DNA of 64,000 nt from Rhodoferax mekongensis. GTDB lineage: Bacteria; Pseudomonadota; Gammaproteobacteria; Burkholderiales; Burkholderiaceae_C. Both the position numbers and the translations under genes were made by a program. Location of the stretch: contig NZ_CP132507.1 of assembly GCF_032191775.1 (NCBI RefSeq), positions 2,567,001 through 2,631,000 on the forward strand. The letters run 5' to 3'. The number at the start of each line of letters is the position of its first letter. Within the stretch, counting starts at the first letter, position 1. Positions 17,927-26,759 of this stretch are shown here, in pieces. The notes below the pieces were generated by a model that saw nothing but the letters and a program-made list of their open reading frames with translations, ran no database searches and was not told where the DNA came from.

Positions 17927-18652
17927 ATGGGCAATGTGAATATCCCAATCCTCATGTATCACCAGGTCGATGCGCCGCCGCCGCGTGGTACGCCCCTGCG
18001 CGGCCTGGTCGTAGCCCCCTCCTCTTTCACCTGGCAGATGAAGATGCTCAGGCTGATGGGTTACAAAGGCCTGTCCATGCGTGACTTGGAGCCCTATTTG
18101 AAAGGCGAGAGGAGTGGCAAGGTCGCTGGCATTACCTTCGACGATGGCTATCGCAACAACGTGGAGCATGCTCTGCCCGTATTGAAGCAACAGGGCTTTA
18201 CGGCCACTTGCTACGGCGTAAGCAGTCTGATCGGCGGTACCAACAGCTGGGATCGCGGCATCGTGGCCGAAAAGCCTCTTATGTCCCTGCAAGACTGGCA
18301 GCGCTGGCGTGACTCCGGAATGGACATCGGATCCCACACACGCACGCACGCCAAGCTGACAGAACTGCCTGATGAAGAAGCGCGCGCGCAAATCTTCGAG
18401 TCCAAAACAGAACTGGAACGAGCCTTGGGTTGCCAGGTCCGCCACTTCTGCTATCCGTATGGGTGGCATCTGCCTGCACATCAGCAAATGGCGTGCGAAG
18501 CCGGCTACGTTACCGCCACCACCACCCACCGTGGTCGCGTGCATGCTGGTGCTGACCCTTACACGCTGCGCCGCATCATGGTGGCGCGCGCCACCAACCC
18601 TTTGCAGTTCTACTGGAAAGTGGCCACTGATTACGAAGACCGCCGCGGATGA
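17927..18652 (+). CDS. Polysaccharide deacetylase (NodB homology, CE4) family protein
   Basis: This 241-residue protein has the carbohydrate esterase family 4 motifs. PILMYHQVD is N-terminal. Motif 1 TFDDGY gives the catalytic and metal Asp, and motif 2 is SHTRTHAKL with metal His residues. CYPYGWH is near the C-terminus. It probably removes acetyl groups from a glycan N-acetylhexosamine or modifies a lipid-linked sugar. There is no clear signal peptide, so a cytoplasmic step is possible. It starts one base after msbA and overlaps the next gene by four bases, so it belongs to the same envelope operon. Confidence 0.85.
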   Translation: MGNVNIPILMYHQVDAPPPRGTPLRGLVVAPSSFTWQMKMLRLMGYKGLSMRDLEPYLKGERSGKVAGITFDDGYRNNVEHALPVLKQQGFTATCYGVSSLIGGTNSWDRGIVAEKPLMSLQDWQRWRDSGMDIGSHTRTHAKLTELPDEEARAQIFESKTELERALGCQVRHFCYPYGWHLPAHQQMACEAGYVTATTTHRGRVHAGADPYTLRRIMVARATNPLQFYWKVATDYEDRRG

Positions 18653-19536
18653 AACCCCTGGCCCTTTACTGCAAGAGCTACAGCACCGATCTGCGCCGTG
18701 TGGTGCGGCTCGCACAGTCCGTCCGCGAATTCAATGTCGAACACTTGTCGTTCTATGTCTCGGTTCCACAGACGGAACTGCCGCTGTTTCGCGAACACCT
18801 GAGTGGCCTGAATGTGGATCTGATGGCCGACGAGGACATCCTGCGCGCCTCACCACGCATAAATGCGGCACAAGTGACCAACATGCCGGGCAGCGTGGCT
18901 CAACAGGTAGTGAAGTCCGAGTTCTGGCGCATGAACATCTCCAGCGCCTGCGTCTGCCTGGACTCTGACGCACTCTTCATCCGCCCCTTCGGCCAGGCCG
19001 ATTTCTTGGCACCTGGTGGGACGCCTTACACCATGCTGGACGAAGCCCACGACTTGCTGGAGGACGCCCTTCGCCAGAAGCGCCTGCGTGTTGTGGATGC
19101 CTTTCAGCGCGAAGCAGACCTGGTGCAGCAACTCTTTGGCCGTGTGGGTCGGCGCTACAGCTTTGGCCCCTTCCCGCTGGTCTGGCACCGCGACGTCTGG
19201 CATAGCCTGGATGAACGCTACCTGCAACCCAAGGGCATGAGCTTTGCCGATGCCATAACGCAAGCACCCATCGAATCGCGCTGGTATGGCGAGGCGCTGT
19301 TGGCCTACCAGGCCGTGCCGTTACTGCCCTGCCAGGCACTGTTCAAGGTGTATCACTATGCTTGGCAGTTCGATCAAGACCAGCGTCGAGGAATCGGAGC
19401 CGAACAACTAGCCCGTCTTTACTGCGGCGTCATTTACCAATCCGCCTGGGAGCGGGACATGGACTGGCCGGCTGAGGGTGGCAATTGGTTTTCACGCAGC
19501 GGGCGTCGGTTGCGCAGGGGCCTGGGCAGAATCTGA
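18649..19536 (+). CDS. DUF6492-like putative glycosyltransferase
   Basis: This 295-residue protein begins MKPLALYCKSYSTDLRRVVRL and carries the DxD-like CVCLDSDALFIRPF near residue 105. It also has KSEFWRMNIS and a FGPFPLVWHRDVWHSLD segment. This pattern is that of GT-A-fold proteins of the DUF6492 type often found in LPS or capsule loci. The DSDA motif suggests nucleotide-sugar binding, but no activity is established to my knowledge. It is translationally coupled to the deacetylase before it. The family name is from memory and should be verified by a profile search. Confidence 0.65.
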   Translation: MKPLALYCKSYSTDLRRVVRLAQSVREFNVEHLSFYVSVPQTELPLFREHLSGLNVDLMADEDILRASPRINAAQVTNMPGSVAQQVVKSEFWRMNISSACVCLDSDALFIRPFGQADFLAPGGTPYTMLDEAHDLLEDALRQKRLRVVDAFQREADLVQQLFGRVGRRYSFGPFPLVWHRDVWHSLDERYLQPKGMSFADAITQAPIESRWYGEALLAYQAVPLLPCQALFKVYHYAWQFDQDQRRGIGAEQLARLYCGVIYQSAWERDMDWPAEGGNWFSRSGRRLRRGLGRI

Positions 19537-19560
19537 ACACTTACTAGAACCTGAGTCATC

Positions 19561-20190
19561 GTGATCATCCTTTCTCACCGCGGCTACTGGAAGGAAGCAG
19601 CCGAAAAAAACACCAGAATCGCATTCGAGCGCAGCTTTTCGTTGGGCTTCGGCACAGAAACGGACTTGCGCGACCGTGGCAGCAGGCTCGTGATATCGCA
19701 TGACATGCCTGACCATGACGCCATGCTCGTCGAAACCTTCTTCGATATCTATCGCTCATTTCGCAAGCCTCTGCCTTTGGCACTGAACATCAAAGCGGAC
19801 GGCTTGCAACAGGAACTAAAGACACTGCTACTGCAATTCGAAATTGAGAACTACTTTGTGTTTGATATGGCAGTTCCGGACGGATTGCAATACGCTCGCC
19901 TGAAGTTCCGAACTTATACCCGCCACAGCGAATTTGAACCCATCCCGCCCTACTATGAACTGGCAGAGGGCGTCTGGCTCGATGAGTTCAATGGGCACTG
20001 GTTGACTGACACTGTCATCGAACAGCATCTGGCGCAAGGAAAGTCTTTATGCATTGTTTCCCCTGATCTGCACCGGAGAGACAATACGCAGGAGTGGAAA
20101 CACTACAAACAGCTGGAAGCACGTATCGGATGCAACAAGATGATGTTGTGCACAGACTTTCCAGAACAGGCACAAAGGTATTTTGAATGA
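19561..20190 (+). CDS. Glycerophosphodiester phosphodiesterase-like protein
   Basis: This 209-residue TIM-barrel-type protein resembles GDPD. The N-terminal LSHRGYWKEAAEKNT has the catalytic His-Arg pair, followed by FGTETDLRD (metal Glu and Asp) and VISHDMP (second catalytic His). It is shorter than typical GDPD (about 240-260) and lies in a run of sugar-phosphate and nucleotidyltransferase genes. A glycan-linked glycerophosphate or phosphodiester is therefore a more likely substrate context than phospholipid turnover. It starts with GTG at 19561 and overlaps the HAD gene by four bases. Function beyond the fold is inference. Confidence 0.65.
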   Translation: MIILSHRGYWKEAAEKNTRIAFERSFSLGFGTETDLRDRGSRLVISHDMPDHDAMLVETFFDIYRSFRKPLPLALNIKADGLQQELKTLLLQFEIENYFVFDMAVPDGLQYARLKFRTYTRHSEFEPIPPYYELAEGVWLDEFNGHWLTDTVIEQHLAQGKSLCIVSPDLHRRDNTQEWKHYKQLEARIGCNKMMLCTDFPEQAQRYFE

Positions 20191-20822
20191 CCAAAATTAA
20201 AGCCGTCATCTTCGACATGGACGGCGTACTCATCGAAGCCAAGGACTGGCACTACGAGGCATTGAATAAGGCCTTGGGACTCTTTGGCATGGAAATCAGC
20301 CGCTACGACCATCTGGTCACCTACGACGGACTCCCAACCAAGAAGAAACTTGAGATGTTGAGTACGGAACGCGGACTGCCAGTGGAGTTGCACGACTTCA
20401 TCAACGAGATGAAGCAACAATACACCATGGAGATTGTCTACGCCCGCTGCAAGCCACGCTTCTTCCACGAATATGCGCTTTCCCGCCTCAAGCAAGAGGG
20501 CTACAAGCTCGCGGTCGCATCCAACTCTATCCGCCAGACCGTACAGGTGATGATGCAACAAGCCGCGCTGATCGACTACCTTGACCTCTTTCTGTCCAAT
20601 CAGGACGTAAAAATTGGCAAACCCGACCCGGAAATCTACACCAAGGCGATCGAGAGCTTGGGCCTGTCGCCCCAGGAGTGCCTTGTGGTTGAAGACAATG
20701 AGAAAGGCCTCCAAGCAGCCAAGGCCAGCGGTGCCTGGTTGATGGAGGTCGATGAAGTCGAGGAGGTCAACTACCAGAACATCATGGCCCACATCACACG
20801 CATCGAAGGACGTGCATCATGA
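20187..20822 (+). CDS. HAD-superfamily phosphatase or phosphomutase
   Basis: This 211-residue HAD hydrolase resembles beta-phosphoglucomutase. Motif I is IFDMDGVLIEAKDWH with nucleophile Asp near residue 11. A helical cap comes next, then motif II VASNS, motif III KIGKPDPEIY and motif IV VVEDNEKGLQAA. It probably acts on a sugar or polyol phosphate feeding the two adjacent nucleotidyltransferases. It overlaps its neighbours on both sides by four bases. The substrate is unknown. Confidence 0.8.
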   Translation: MTKIKAVIFDMDGVLIEAKDWHYEALNKALGLFGMEISRYDHLVTYDGLPTKKKLEMLSTERGLPVELHDFINEMKQQYTMEIVYARCKPRFFHEYALSRLKQEGYKLAVASNSIRQTVQVMMQQAALIDYLDLFLSNQDVKIGKPDPEIYTKAIESLGLSPQECLVVEDNEKGLQAAKASGAWLMEVDEVEEVNYQNIMAHITRIEGRAS

Positions 20823-21559
20823 TCAACATTCTGGTTCCTATGGCTGGCAGAAGCCAGCATTTCCCCGAGACTGAATACCCCTTCCCAAAGCCACTAATCG
20901 AAATCGGTCAGAAAACCATCGTTGAGCGCGTGGTGGCAAACCTTGCCGCCGCCGGACCCAAAGTACAGTTCATCTTCGTCGTGGGCAGTGCGGACTGCCG
21001 CAAGTTTCACCTCGACAGCACGCTGAACATCATTACTGAGCACCAGTGCAAAATTGTCAAACTGGATAACGACACCAAAGGTGCCGCATGTAGCGCACTT
21101 ATGGCGATCAGCCATATTGCCAATCATCACCCCCTCATAATTGCCAACTCAGACCAGTTGTTCGATGACCCCGTCTCGGCGCTGATCAATCAACTGCGTG
21201 ATGCCGATGCGGGCGTCGTGACCTTTGAATCGGTGCACCCCCGCTGGTCTTATGTCCGCCTCGACGAGCAGGGTCTTGTCGCCGAGACTGCAGAAAAACG
21301 CCCCATCAGCCGTCACGCGATCGCGGGGCTGTACTACTTCCGTCACGGCAAAGACTTTGTGGAAGCAGCTATGAGCATGATCCACAAGGACTCCAGTGTC
21401 AACGGCAGCTTCTACATTGCGCCCTGCCTCAATGAGATGATTCTCAAGGGTAAAAAGATCCGAACAATTGGCGTTGATGCCGAGCGCTACCACACCTTTT
21501 ATACACCCCAGAAGGTGAATGATTACGAAGCCCACCTGCTTCGACGCGAGAACTGTTAG
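20819..21559 (+). CDS. Sugar-phosphate nucleotidyltransferase-like protein (copy 1)
   Basis: This 246-residue GT-A-fold nucleotidyltransferase begins MINILVPMAGRSQHF and has the sugar-phosphate-binding YPFPKPLIEIG and PLIIANSDQLFDD, where the Asp binds metal. It is a clear paralogue of the gene at 21908: both share the N-terminus, the ANSDQ motif, PISRHAIAGLYYFRHGKDFVEAAM against AISEYATVGIYLYRHGSDFVDAAI, and length. Compared with standard RmlA-type enzymes the glycine loop is unusual (GRSQHF in place of GxGTR), so this copy may have altered nucleotide binding. It is coupled to the HAD gene. Confidence 0.75.
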   Translation: MINILVPMAGRSQHFPETEYPFPKPLIEIGQKTIVERVVANLAAAGPKVQFIFVVGSADCRKFHLDSTLNIITEHQCKIVKLDNDTKGAACSALMAISHIANHHPLIIANSDQLFDDPVSALINQLRDADAGVVTFESVHPRWSYVRLDEQGLVAETAEKRPISRHAIAGLYYFRHGKDFVEAAMSMIHKDSSVNGSFYIAPCLNEMILKGKKIRTIGVDAERYHTFYTPQKVNDYEAHLLRRENC

Positions 21560-21581
21560 TCGCTGCACCACACACTGCACC

Positions 21582-21911
21582 ATGAAAATTGCTCGTCTTG
21601 AAGATATGGTCAAAGGCTGGTTTGTCGGCAACTTTGACCCAACATTGATCCGCACTAATGACGTTGAGGTCGCCGTCAAGGAATACCGCAAGGGCGACCG
21701 CGAAAGCCGCCATTACCACAAGATATCGACTGAGATCACTGTGATCGCGAGCGGCCGCGTCCGCATGAACGGAATCGAATATTTGAAGGGTGACATCATC
21801 GTCATCGAACCTAACCAGTCGACAGACTTTGAAGTGCTTGAGGACACTATCACCACCGTCGTGAAATTTCCCGGCGCGAACAACGACAAATACTTGGGAG
21901 ATCCCGCATGA
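21582..21911 (+). CDS. Small cupin-fold protein
   Basis: From ATG 21582 the protein has 109 residues. It contains a single cupin barrel with RESRHYHKISTEITVIASG (metal-type His and Glu positions) and LKGDIIVIEPNQSTDFEV as the second cupin motif. Cupins in glycan loci may be sugar isomerases, epimerases or sensors. Here it sits between two paralogous nucleotidyltransferases and overlaps the second by four bases, so it probably serves the same nucleotide-linked intermediate. An upstream start giving 130 residues is possible but would overlap the preceding gene. Confidence 0.7.
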   Translation: MKIARLEDMVKGWFVGNFDPTLIRTNDVEVAVKEYRKGDRESRHYHKISTEITVIASGRVRMNGIEYLKGDIIVIEPNQSTDFEVLEDTITTVVKFPGANNDKYLGDPA

Positions 21912-22639
21912 TCAATATTGTGATTCCTATGGCGGGTGCCGGCAGCCGTTTCAGCCAGGCCGGCTACAGCAAACCGAAGCCGTTCATTGATGTGGGCGGA
22001 AAGCCCATGATTGTTCGCGTCCTTGAAAACCTGGCTTACCCGGACGCGCGTTACATCCTTATCGCCCGCAAGGAACATATGGATGCCGAGCCAGCGTTGG
22101 TGAAGGAAATTGAGCAGACTTACAACGCCACCTTCATCCCCATCGGCAAACTGACCGAAGGCACTGCATGCACCGTGCTCTACGCCCGCAAGTACATCAA
22201 CAACTCGACGCCGCTTCTGATCGCCAACTCAGACCAGATCATAGACACTAACATCGCAGACTTCATTGACGACTGCACCGAACGAAACTTGGACGGCTCC
22301 ATTTTGACGTTCATTGATACGCAACGCGACCCCAAGTGGTCGTTCGCCAAGCTCGACGCCAACGAACTGGTCACTGAAGTACAGGAGAAAAAGGCCATCT
22401 CTGAGTACGCCACCGTTGGCATCTATCTTTACCGTCATGGCAGCGACTTTGTGGATGCGGCCATCGACATGTTTATTGAGCGAGACCGAGTGAATAGCGA
22501 GTACTACACCTGCCCCACCTACAACTATGCGATCAACATGGGCAAGAGAATTGGCACCTACAACATTTCCATCGAAGCGATGCACGGCATCGGGACACCC
22601 GAGGATCTGTTGGTCTATCTGAAGCAAGCTGTCGTATAG
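21908..22639 (+). CDS. Sugar-phosphate nucleotidyltransferase-like protein (copy 2)
   Basis: This 243-residue protein has MINIVIPMAGAGSRFSQAGY, the canonical nucleotide-binding loop, followed by KPKPFIDVGGKPMI and PLLIANSDQIIDTN. It is the better-conserved partner of the paralogue at 20819. The activated product cannot be told from sequence. Candidates are CDP- or UDP-linked sugars or polyols. Near-identical spacing and coupling suggest that the two copies act in one pathway with the cupin and HAD proteins. Confidence 0.78.
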   Translation: MINIVIPMAGAGSRFSQAGYSKPKPFIDVGGKPMIVRVLENLAYPDARYILIARKEHMDAEPALVKEIEQTYNATFIPIGKLTEGTACTVLYARKYINNSTPLLIANSDQIIDTNIADFIDDCTERNLDGSILTFIDTQRDPKWSFAKLDANELVTEVQEKKAISEYATVGIYLYRHGSDFVDAAIDMFIERDRVNSEYYTCPTYNYAINMGKRIGTYNISIEAMHGIGTPEDLLVYLKQAVV

Positions 22640-22669
22640 GTTTGCGACCTACTTCACTTTGATCACAAG

Positions 22670-23818
22670 ATGATCGCCAACCACCGTATCACCCTCGTCA
22701 TTCAGGGGCCCATGGTCTCAGCCGGGAACAGCGGTGCTGGAACCCAGACGCAGGCCTTCGACTGCAATACCAATGTCCAGCGCCTGATCGACACGACGCG
22801 CGCGGTGGTTGATGGTTACGTCCTCTCAACCTGGCATGGGCAGGCTGTTACTGTACGGGACGAAAAATTGGAGGTGCTGCAACTGCAAGATCCTGGGCCA
22901 CAACAGACTTTCTTTTCGGACGCACCGAATAACGAGTTGCGCCAAGCATATGGCTGTCTTGAGGGCGTGCGCCAAGCAATCGGAAGGTTTTCGCCAGACT
23001 ACATACTTCGAGTCAGAACGGACCAGTATGTCGACATCCCAACACTGCTCGATCACATGCTACAGGTTGACGAATTGTTTGACGACTTCCGTGCTTCGGG
23101 ACAGTCGGGATTCCTGTTCTTCCCGAACATGTTGAGTTGGTCGCCTTACAGTGTTGGAGATTTCTTTATTGGTGGTCACGCCTCGGACATGCTCAGATTC
23201 TTCGATTCACAGGTCCGCTATTCGAAGCACTCATTGGTCAACGCAAAGCCGTGGGTGCATTCGGACATCATTCTGCGTCACGCGTACGGCAATCTACGAG
23301 GCAAACTGGACGTACCGGAAGACCGCTACTTCCCTAACCTAGTACCGGCCTTCCGTCTTGATCTCCACGCTCCGCCAAGCAACTTCAAATACCATCCCGA
23401 AATGCTGAGTCTGTGGCGCGAGCTACTCAACCACTCCATTTCCCTATTTCCCCGTGCCGCGACGGATAAGCTCGAGTGGCGCGGCGCACGCTTCGAAACA
23501 GGCCGTCATAGTGCCGGCGAGTTCTACCAGGAATGGCTTGAAGCACGCAAGGATGTAGAGGCCTGGATGCGGAAAATGCAACCCAATCTGTACAGCACGG
23601 ATCACCAACTTGGTACCCTAAACCATTTTCTGAACTTCTGCCCCGAAAAGGCTCTCGAATTACAAGTAGGGCACCCAACCCGCCGGCGTTACCTCTATCA
23701 AGGCGCACGGACCGTGTTCAGCCTACTGACCGGAAAAATGCCTCGCGACGAATGGGCCGTGCGCCTGTGGCTACGCTGGCAGCGTCTGCTGACGCATAGC
23801 CGCAGGCGCAACACCTAA
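22670..23818 (+). CDS. WavE-family LPS glycosyltransferase-like protein
   Basis: This 382-residue protein matches the WavE family, named after the Vibrio cholerae LPS core gene. It has ITLVIQGPMVS near the N-terminus, then VLSTWHG, NELRQAYGCLEGVRQA and DYILRVRTDQYVDIP, with the RTD motif in the position of a metal-binding DxD-like motif. WSPYSVGDFFIGG lies in the middle. It ends the plus-strand arm of the glycan locus and is convergent with the next gene across 21 bases. The donor sugar is unknown. Confidence 0.78.
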   Translation: MIANHRITLVIQGPMVSAGNSGAGTQTQAFDCNTNVQRLIDTTRAVVDGYVLSTWHGQAVTVRDEKLEVLQLQDPGPQQTFFSDAPNNELRQAYGCLEGVRQAIGRFSPDYILRVRTDQYVDIPTLLDHMLQVDELFDDFRASGQSGFLFFPNMLSWSPYSVGDFFIGGHASDMLRFFDSQVRYSKHSLVNAKPWVHSDIILRHAYGNLRGKLDVPEDRYFPNLVPAFRLDLHAPPSNFKYHPEMLSLWRELLNHSISLFPRAATDKLEWRGARFETGRHSAGEFYQEWLEARKDVEAWMRKMQPNLYSTDHQLGTLNHFLNFCPEKALELQVGHPTRRRYLYQGARTVFSLLTGKMPRDEWAVRLWLRWQRLLTHSRRRNT

Positions 23819-23839
23819 CGGGAAACCACTTTGTGACCA

Positions 23840-24619
23840 TCACCCAACTCGTTTCAGGAAGCCGTCGGGAGCGACAGTGATCTGATAGCGGTCGGGGATG
23901 GTGCGATCAATCTCAAAGCTCTTGTTCATCTTGAGGTATTCCCAGACAGCCGTCTTGGGGTTGTCGCCCGGGCCCCAGGGACGGTCAGGAAACATCTCGG
24001 CAGGCATGTCTTCAACTACCGTGTCGAATACCACGCAATAGCTGCCAATCGTTGTCATAGGCGCGTAGGCCTTGAGTTCTGCGAGCACATGTTCATGCGT
24101 GTGATTGCTATCCAGGCAGACCAGTACCCGCTGAAAGTCCTTGGCGATTGCACGCACCTGATCCACGATCTCGGGAGCCACGCTGGAACCTTGAATCATC
24201 TGGATTCGCGAGGCCATGGGGTGGGCTTCGATGGCGCTCTTGTTGTGCACGCGGATATCGATATCGATGCCTAGCACCTTGCGACGCGATACGCGAGGAT
24301 CCATCTTCTCCCCACTCTCAATCGCCTCGCACATGTCAATCTGTGCCAACATCGAGGCGCTGAAGATCAGCGAACCACCGTGTGCAATGCCCGTCTCGAT
24401 GATCAGATCCGGTTTGAGTCGCCAGATCAGTTCCTGCATGGCCACGATATCTTGCGGGTACTGGATGACCGGCCGACCCATCCAGTCGAACTGGTAGGAG
24501 TACTTGCTTTGTTGGGCATAGTTGATCCAGGCGCGCGTTACTTCGCGCGCCTGGCTGCTGCTGCCGAGCGCGGCACAGATTTGATTTCTTTCTTCAGCAA
24601 ACTGTTGGACTGGGTTCAT
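23840..24619 (-). CDS. CmcI-like cephalosporin hydroxylase family protein
   Basis: This 259-residue Rossmann-fold protein of the CmcI/rhamnosyl O-methyltransferase family has VAMQELIWRLKPDLIIETG followed by AHGGSLIFSASML (SAM site), VLGIDIDIR and LVCLDSNHTHEHVLAEL. In glycan loci these proteins are thought to be sugar O-methyltransferases rather than antibiotic enzymes. The start ATG 24619 was chosen because AAGGAAG lies just upstream and the next gene ends at 24621. A longer reading from 24673 would overlap that gene. It is the last gene of the long minus-strand glycan operon. Confidence 0.8.
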   Translation of the reverse strand: MNPVQQFAEERNQICAALGSSSQAREVTRAWINYAQQSKYSYQFDWMGRPVIQYPQDIVAMQELIWRLKPDLIIETGIAHGGSLIFSASMLAQIDMCEAIESGEKMDPRVSRRKVLGIDIDIRVHNKSAIEAHPMASRIQMIQGSSVAPEIVDQVRAIAKDFQRVLVCLDSNHTHEHVLAELKAYAPMTTIGSYCVVFDTVVEDMPAEMFPDRPWGPGDNPKTAVWEYLKMNKSFEIDRTIPDRYQITVAPDGFLKRVG

Positions 24620-24620
24620 C

Positions 24621-25520
24621 TCATCTTCCTTTATCAATATATGACCTTGCATAGCCTGCAATACCTTCTTCAAGCGTAACCCGCGGGCGCCAACCCGTCG
24701 CCATCAGCTTGTCCGCACTGCCTACAAGCATTGGTGGGTCGTCAGCCGGGACGGGTATCGCACCAAGCTGTAGGGGCTCAGCGCGCTCGAAATGCGACGC
24801 ACAGAGCTCTACCACCGTGCCCAGGCGCACGGGCTGCCCGGAGGCAATATTGAAGACACCTGACTCGGCCGTCCCAACGGCCAAGTGCACCAGCGCTGCC
24901 GCGACATCGCTCACATGAAGGAAATCGCGAAACTGGCGCCCGTGGGTGCACCGCACCGGCTCACTCTGGTGCAGCGCACGCAGCACCGAAGGCAGCAGGC
25001 GTCCGGCAGGCTCACCAACTCCGTAGGGAAAGAACACCCTACCCCAAGCATACGAGAGTCCACTTTCTTCGCAATAGGTCTGCACGAACTGGCGGGTTGC
25101 ATCCTTGCACTTCCCGTACAGCGTACGCGGATTCGTCGGCGTTCGGTCTTCAACGCAATACCCTTGCGACCAATCGTATTCGGCGCAGGTGCCGGCCAGC
25201 ACAACGCGACGCCCTCCTGAGACACGGAACGCCTCCAGCAGGTGTGCCGTAGCATCTGCCCATGCCAGGTTCTCGCGTGCCGTCCAAAAGCTGCCATGTT
25301 TGGCATACCACGCTAGATGAATAAGCGCTTCGGGACGCACACGGTCCAGTAACTGTCTGGCCTGTCCGGGGGCCAGCAGGTCACAAGGCTCCCATGGCAC
25401 ACCTGCATCCCCTGCCCGGTCGTGGCTGGACACGGCGTGCACTTCATGGCCAGCTGCCTTCAGCAATGGGAGTATGTACCTTCCGAGGTAGCCGCTGGCG
25501 CCAGTAACAAGAATCTTCAT
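24621..25520 (-). CDS. NAD(P)-dependent epimerase/dehydratase (sugar 4-ketoreductase type)
   Basis: This extended SDR of 299 residues begins MKILVTGASGYLGRYILPLL, with the NAD(P) glycine motif. The active site YGKCKDATRQF provides Tyr and Lys of YxxxK. FRDFLHVSDVAAALVHLA is typical of sugar epimerase or reductase SDRs. It follows the C-methyltransferase, so it may reduce the 4-keto group of a CDP-4-keto-6-deoxy sugar as the last step. A GTG at 25535 adjacent to the previous stop is an alternative start; ATG 25520 gives the standard SDR N-terminus. Confidence 0.83.
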   Translation of the reverse strand: MKILVTGASGYLGRYILPLLKAAGHEVHAVSSHDRAGDAGVPWEPCDLLAPGQARQLLDRVRPEALIHLAWYAKHGSFWTARENLAWADATAHLLEAFRVSGGRRVVLAGTCAEYDWSQGYCVEDRTPTNPRTLYGKCKDATRQFVQTYCEESGLSYAWGRVFFPYGVGEPAGRLLPSVLRALHQSEPVRCTHGRQFRDFLHVSDVAAALVHLAVGTAESGVFNIASGQPVRLGTVVELCASHFERAEPLQLGAIPVPADDPPMLVGSADKLMATGWRPRVTLEEGIAGYARSYIDKGR

Positions 25521-25535
25521 GTGTGCACCCGGCAC

Positions 25536-26759
25536 CTAGTCGATCGCCAGGGTCGGAACCGCCGTCACGAAGCGGGTACCCTGCTCACGCAGCCATGCGT
25601 ACTGCTGGCGCACCTCGGCAGCAATGTTCCACGGCAGGATGAGCAGGTAGTCCACATGCCGCTGCTGCAAGGCTGATGGTGGGAGGATGGGAATATGGCT
25701 GCCGGGCATGTACTTGTGCTGCTTGGCCGCCGCCGCGTCGCACACGAAGGCCAGCAAGTCGGGCTTGACGCCGGCGTAGTTCAACAACGTGTTGCCTTTG
25801 GCGGCCGCTCCGTAGGCTGCAACCTTGCGGCCCAGGCGTTTTTGCTCCAGCAGAAATGCCAGCAGGGCATCCTTGATTGCATCTGCCTTGGGTTGGAAGG
25901 TCAGGTACGTCTCCAGTTGCTGCAAGCCCTGCTGCTGCTCCTGCACTAACAATTGCTGCACTGCAACTGTCGTGGTGCGGGCGTCGTCATCGTGACAGCC
26001 ATAGACGCGCAAGCTCCCACCATGGGTCGATAGTTGCTCGACATCGTAAACGCGCAGGCCACAAGTCGTGAAGATACGACCGACTGTGTACAGCGAAAGG
26101 TATGAGAAGTGCTCGTGATAGACGGTATCAAACTGAACTTGATCGATCAGCCGCATCAGATGCGGGAACTCCAGCGTAATGGTCCCGCCTTGCCTGAGCG
26201 CTGCCTTGAGGCCGCGCGTGAAATCGTTGATATCCGGCACATGTGCATAGACATTGTTGCCCGCAATCAGGTCCGCCTGCTTCCCTGTAGCTGTGAGTTC
26301 GCGCCCCAGGCGCTCGCCGAAAAACTCGAGCCAGACAGGTATGCCCAACTTCTCGGCCGCAGCGGCAGTGCTGGCCGTTGGTTCTATGCCAAGACAGGGA
26401 ATGCCGGCGGCGACAAAATTCTTGAGCAGGTAACCGTCGTTGGACGCTACCTCGATGACAAAGCTGTCAGCCCCCAGCCCCAGCGTGGCCGTCATCTTGC
26501 GCGCATAGTCCGCCGCGTGGGCGAGCCAGCTTGTCGAAGTGCTTGAAAAATAGGCGTACTCTGCGCTGAAAAGCTCATCAGCCTGTGCGTAGTCCTCCGT
26601 CTGAACCAGCCAGCACGTATCGCACACCATGATCGTGAGCGGGAAGTACTTCTCGGGCCTGCGCAGGTCCTCAGTGCTCAGGTAGGCGTTTGAGGGGGGG
26701 GCAAAACCGAGATCAAGAAACGTGTGAACCAGCGTTGTTCCGCAGTGGCGGCACTTCAT
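25536..26759 (-). CDS. Sugar C-methyltransferase (NovU/TylC3-like)
   Basis: This 407-residue protein has the three-part plan of deoxysugar C-methyltransferases: an N-terminal zinc-binding domain with MKCRHCGTTL and MVCDTCWLVQ, a central SAM domain (FVIEVASNDGYLLKNFVAAG), and a C-terminal Rossmann-like domain (KVAAYGAAAKGNTLLNYAG). Family members add a methyl to a carbon next to the keto group of an NDP-4-keto-6-deoxy sugar, producing branched sugars. It follows an rfbC-like 3,5-epimerase and overlaps it by four bases. An 8-base C run encodes Ala-Pro-Pro at about residues 20-22. Confidence 0.87.
   Translation of the reverse strand: MKCRHCGTTLVHTFLDLGFAPPSNAYLSTEDLRRPEKYFPLTIMVCDTCWLVQTEDYAQADELFSAEYAYFSSTSTSWLAHAADYARKMTATLGLGADSFVIEVASNDGYLLKNFVAAGIPCLGIEPTASTAAAAEKLGIPVWLEFFGERLGRELTATGKQADLIAGNNVYAHVPDINDFTRGLKAALRQGGTITLEFPHLMRLIDQVQFDTVYHEHFSYLSLYTVGRIFTTCGLRVYDVEQLSTHGGSLRVYGCHDDDARTTTVAVQQLLVQEQQQGLQQLETYLTFQPKADAIKDALLAFLLEQKRLGRKVAAYGAAAKGNTLLNYAGVKPDLLAFVCDAAAAKQHKYMPGSHIPILPPSALQQRHVDYLLILPWNIAAEVRQQYAWLREQGTRFVTAVPTLAID
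26694..26701. repeat. C8 homopolymer inside the C-methyltransferase gene
   Basis: Eight consecutive C on the coding strand lie near codons 20-22 of the C-methyltransferase. A one-base slip would stop translation early. Eight is short for known phase-variable tracts, so this is only weakly suggestive. Confidence 0.9.
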
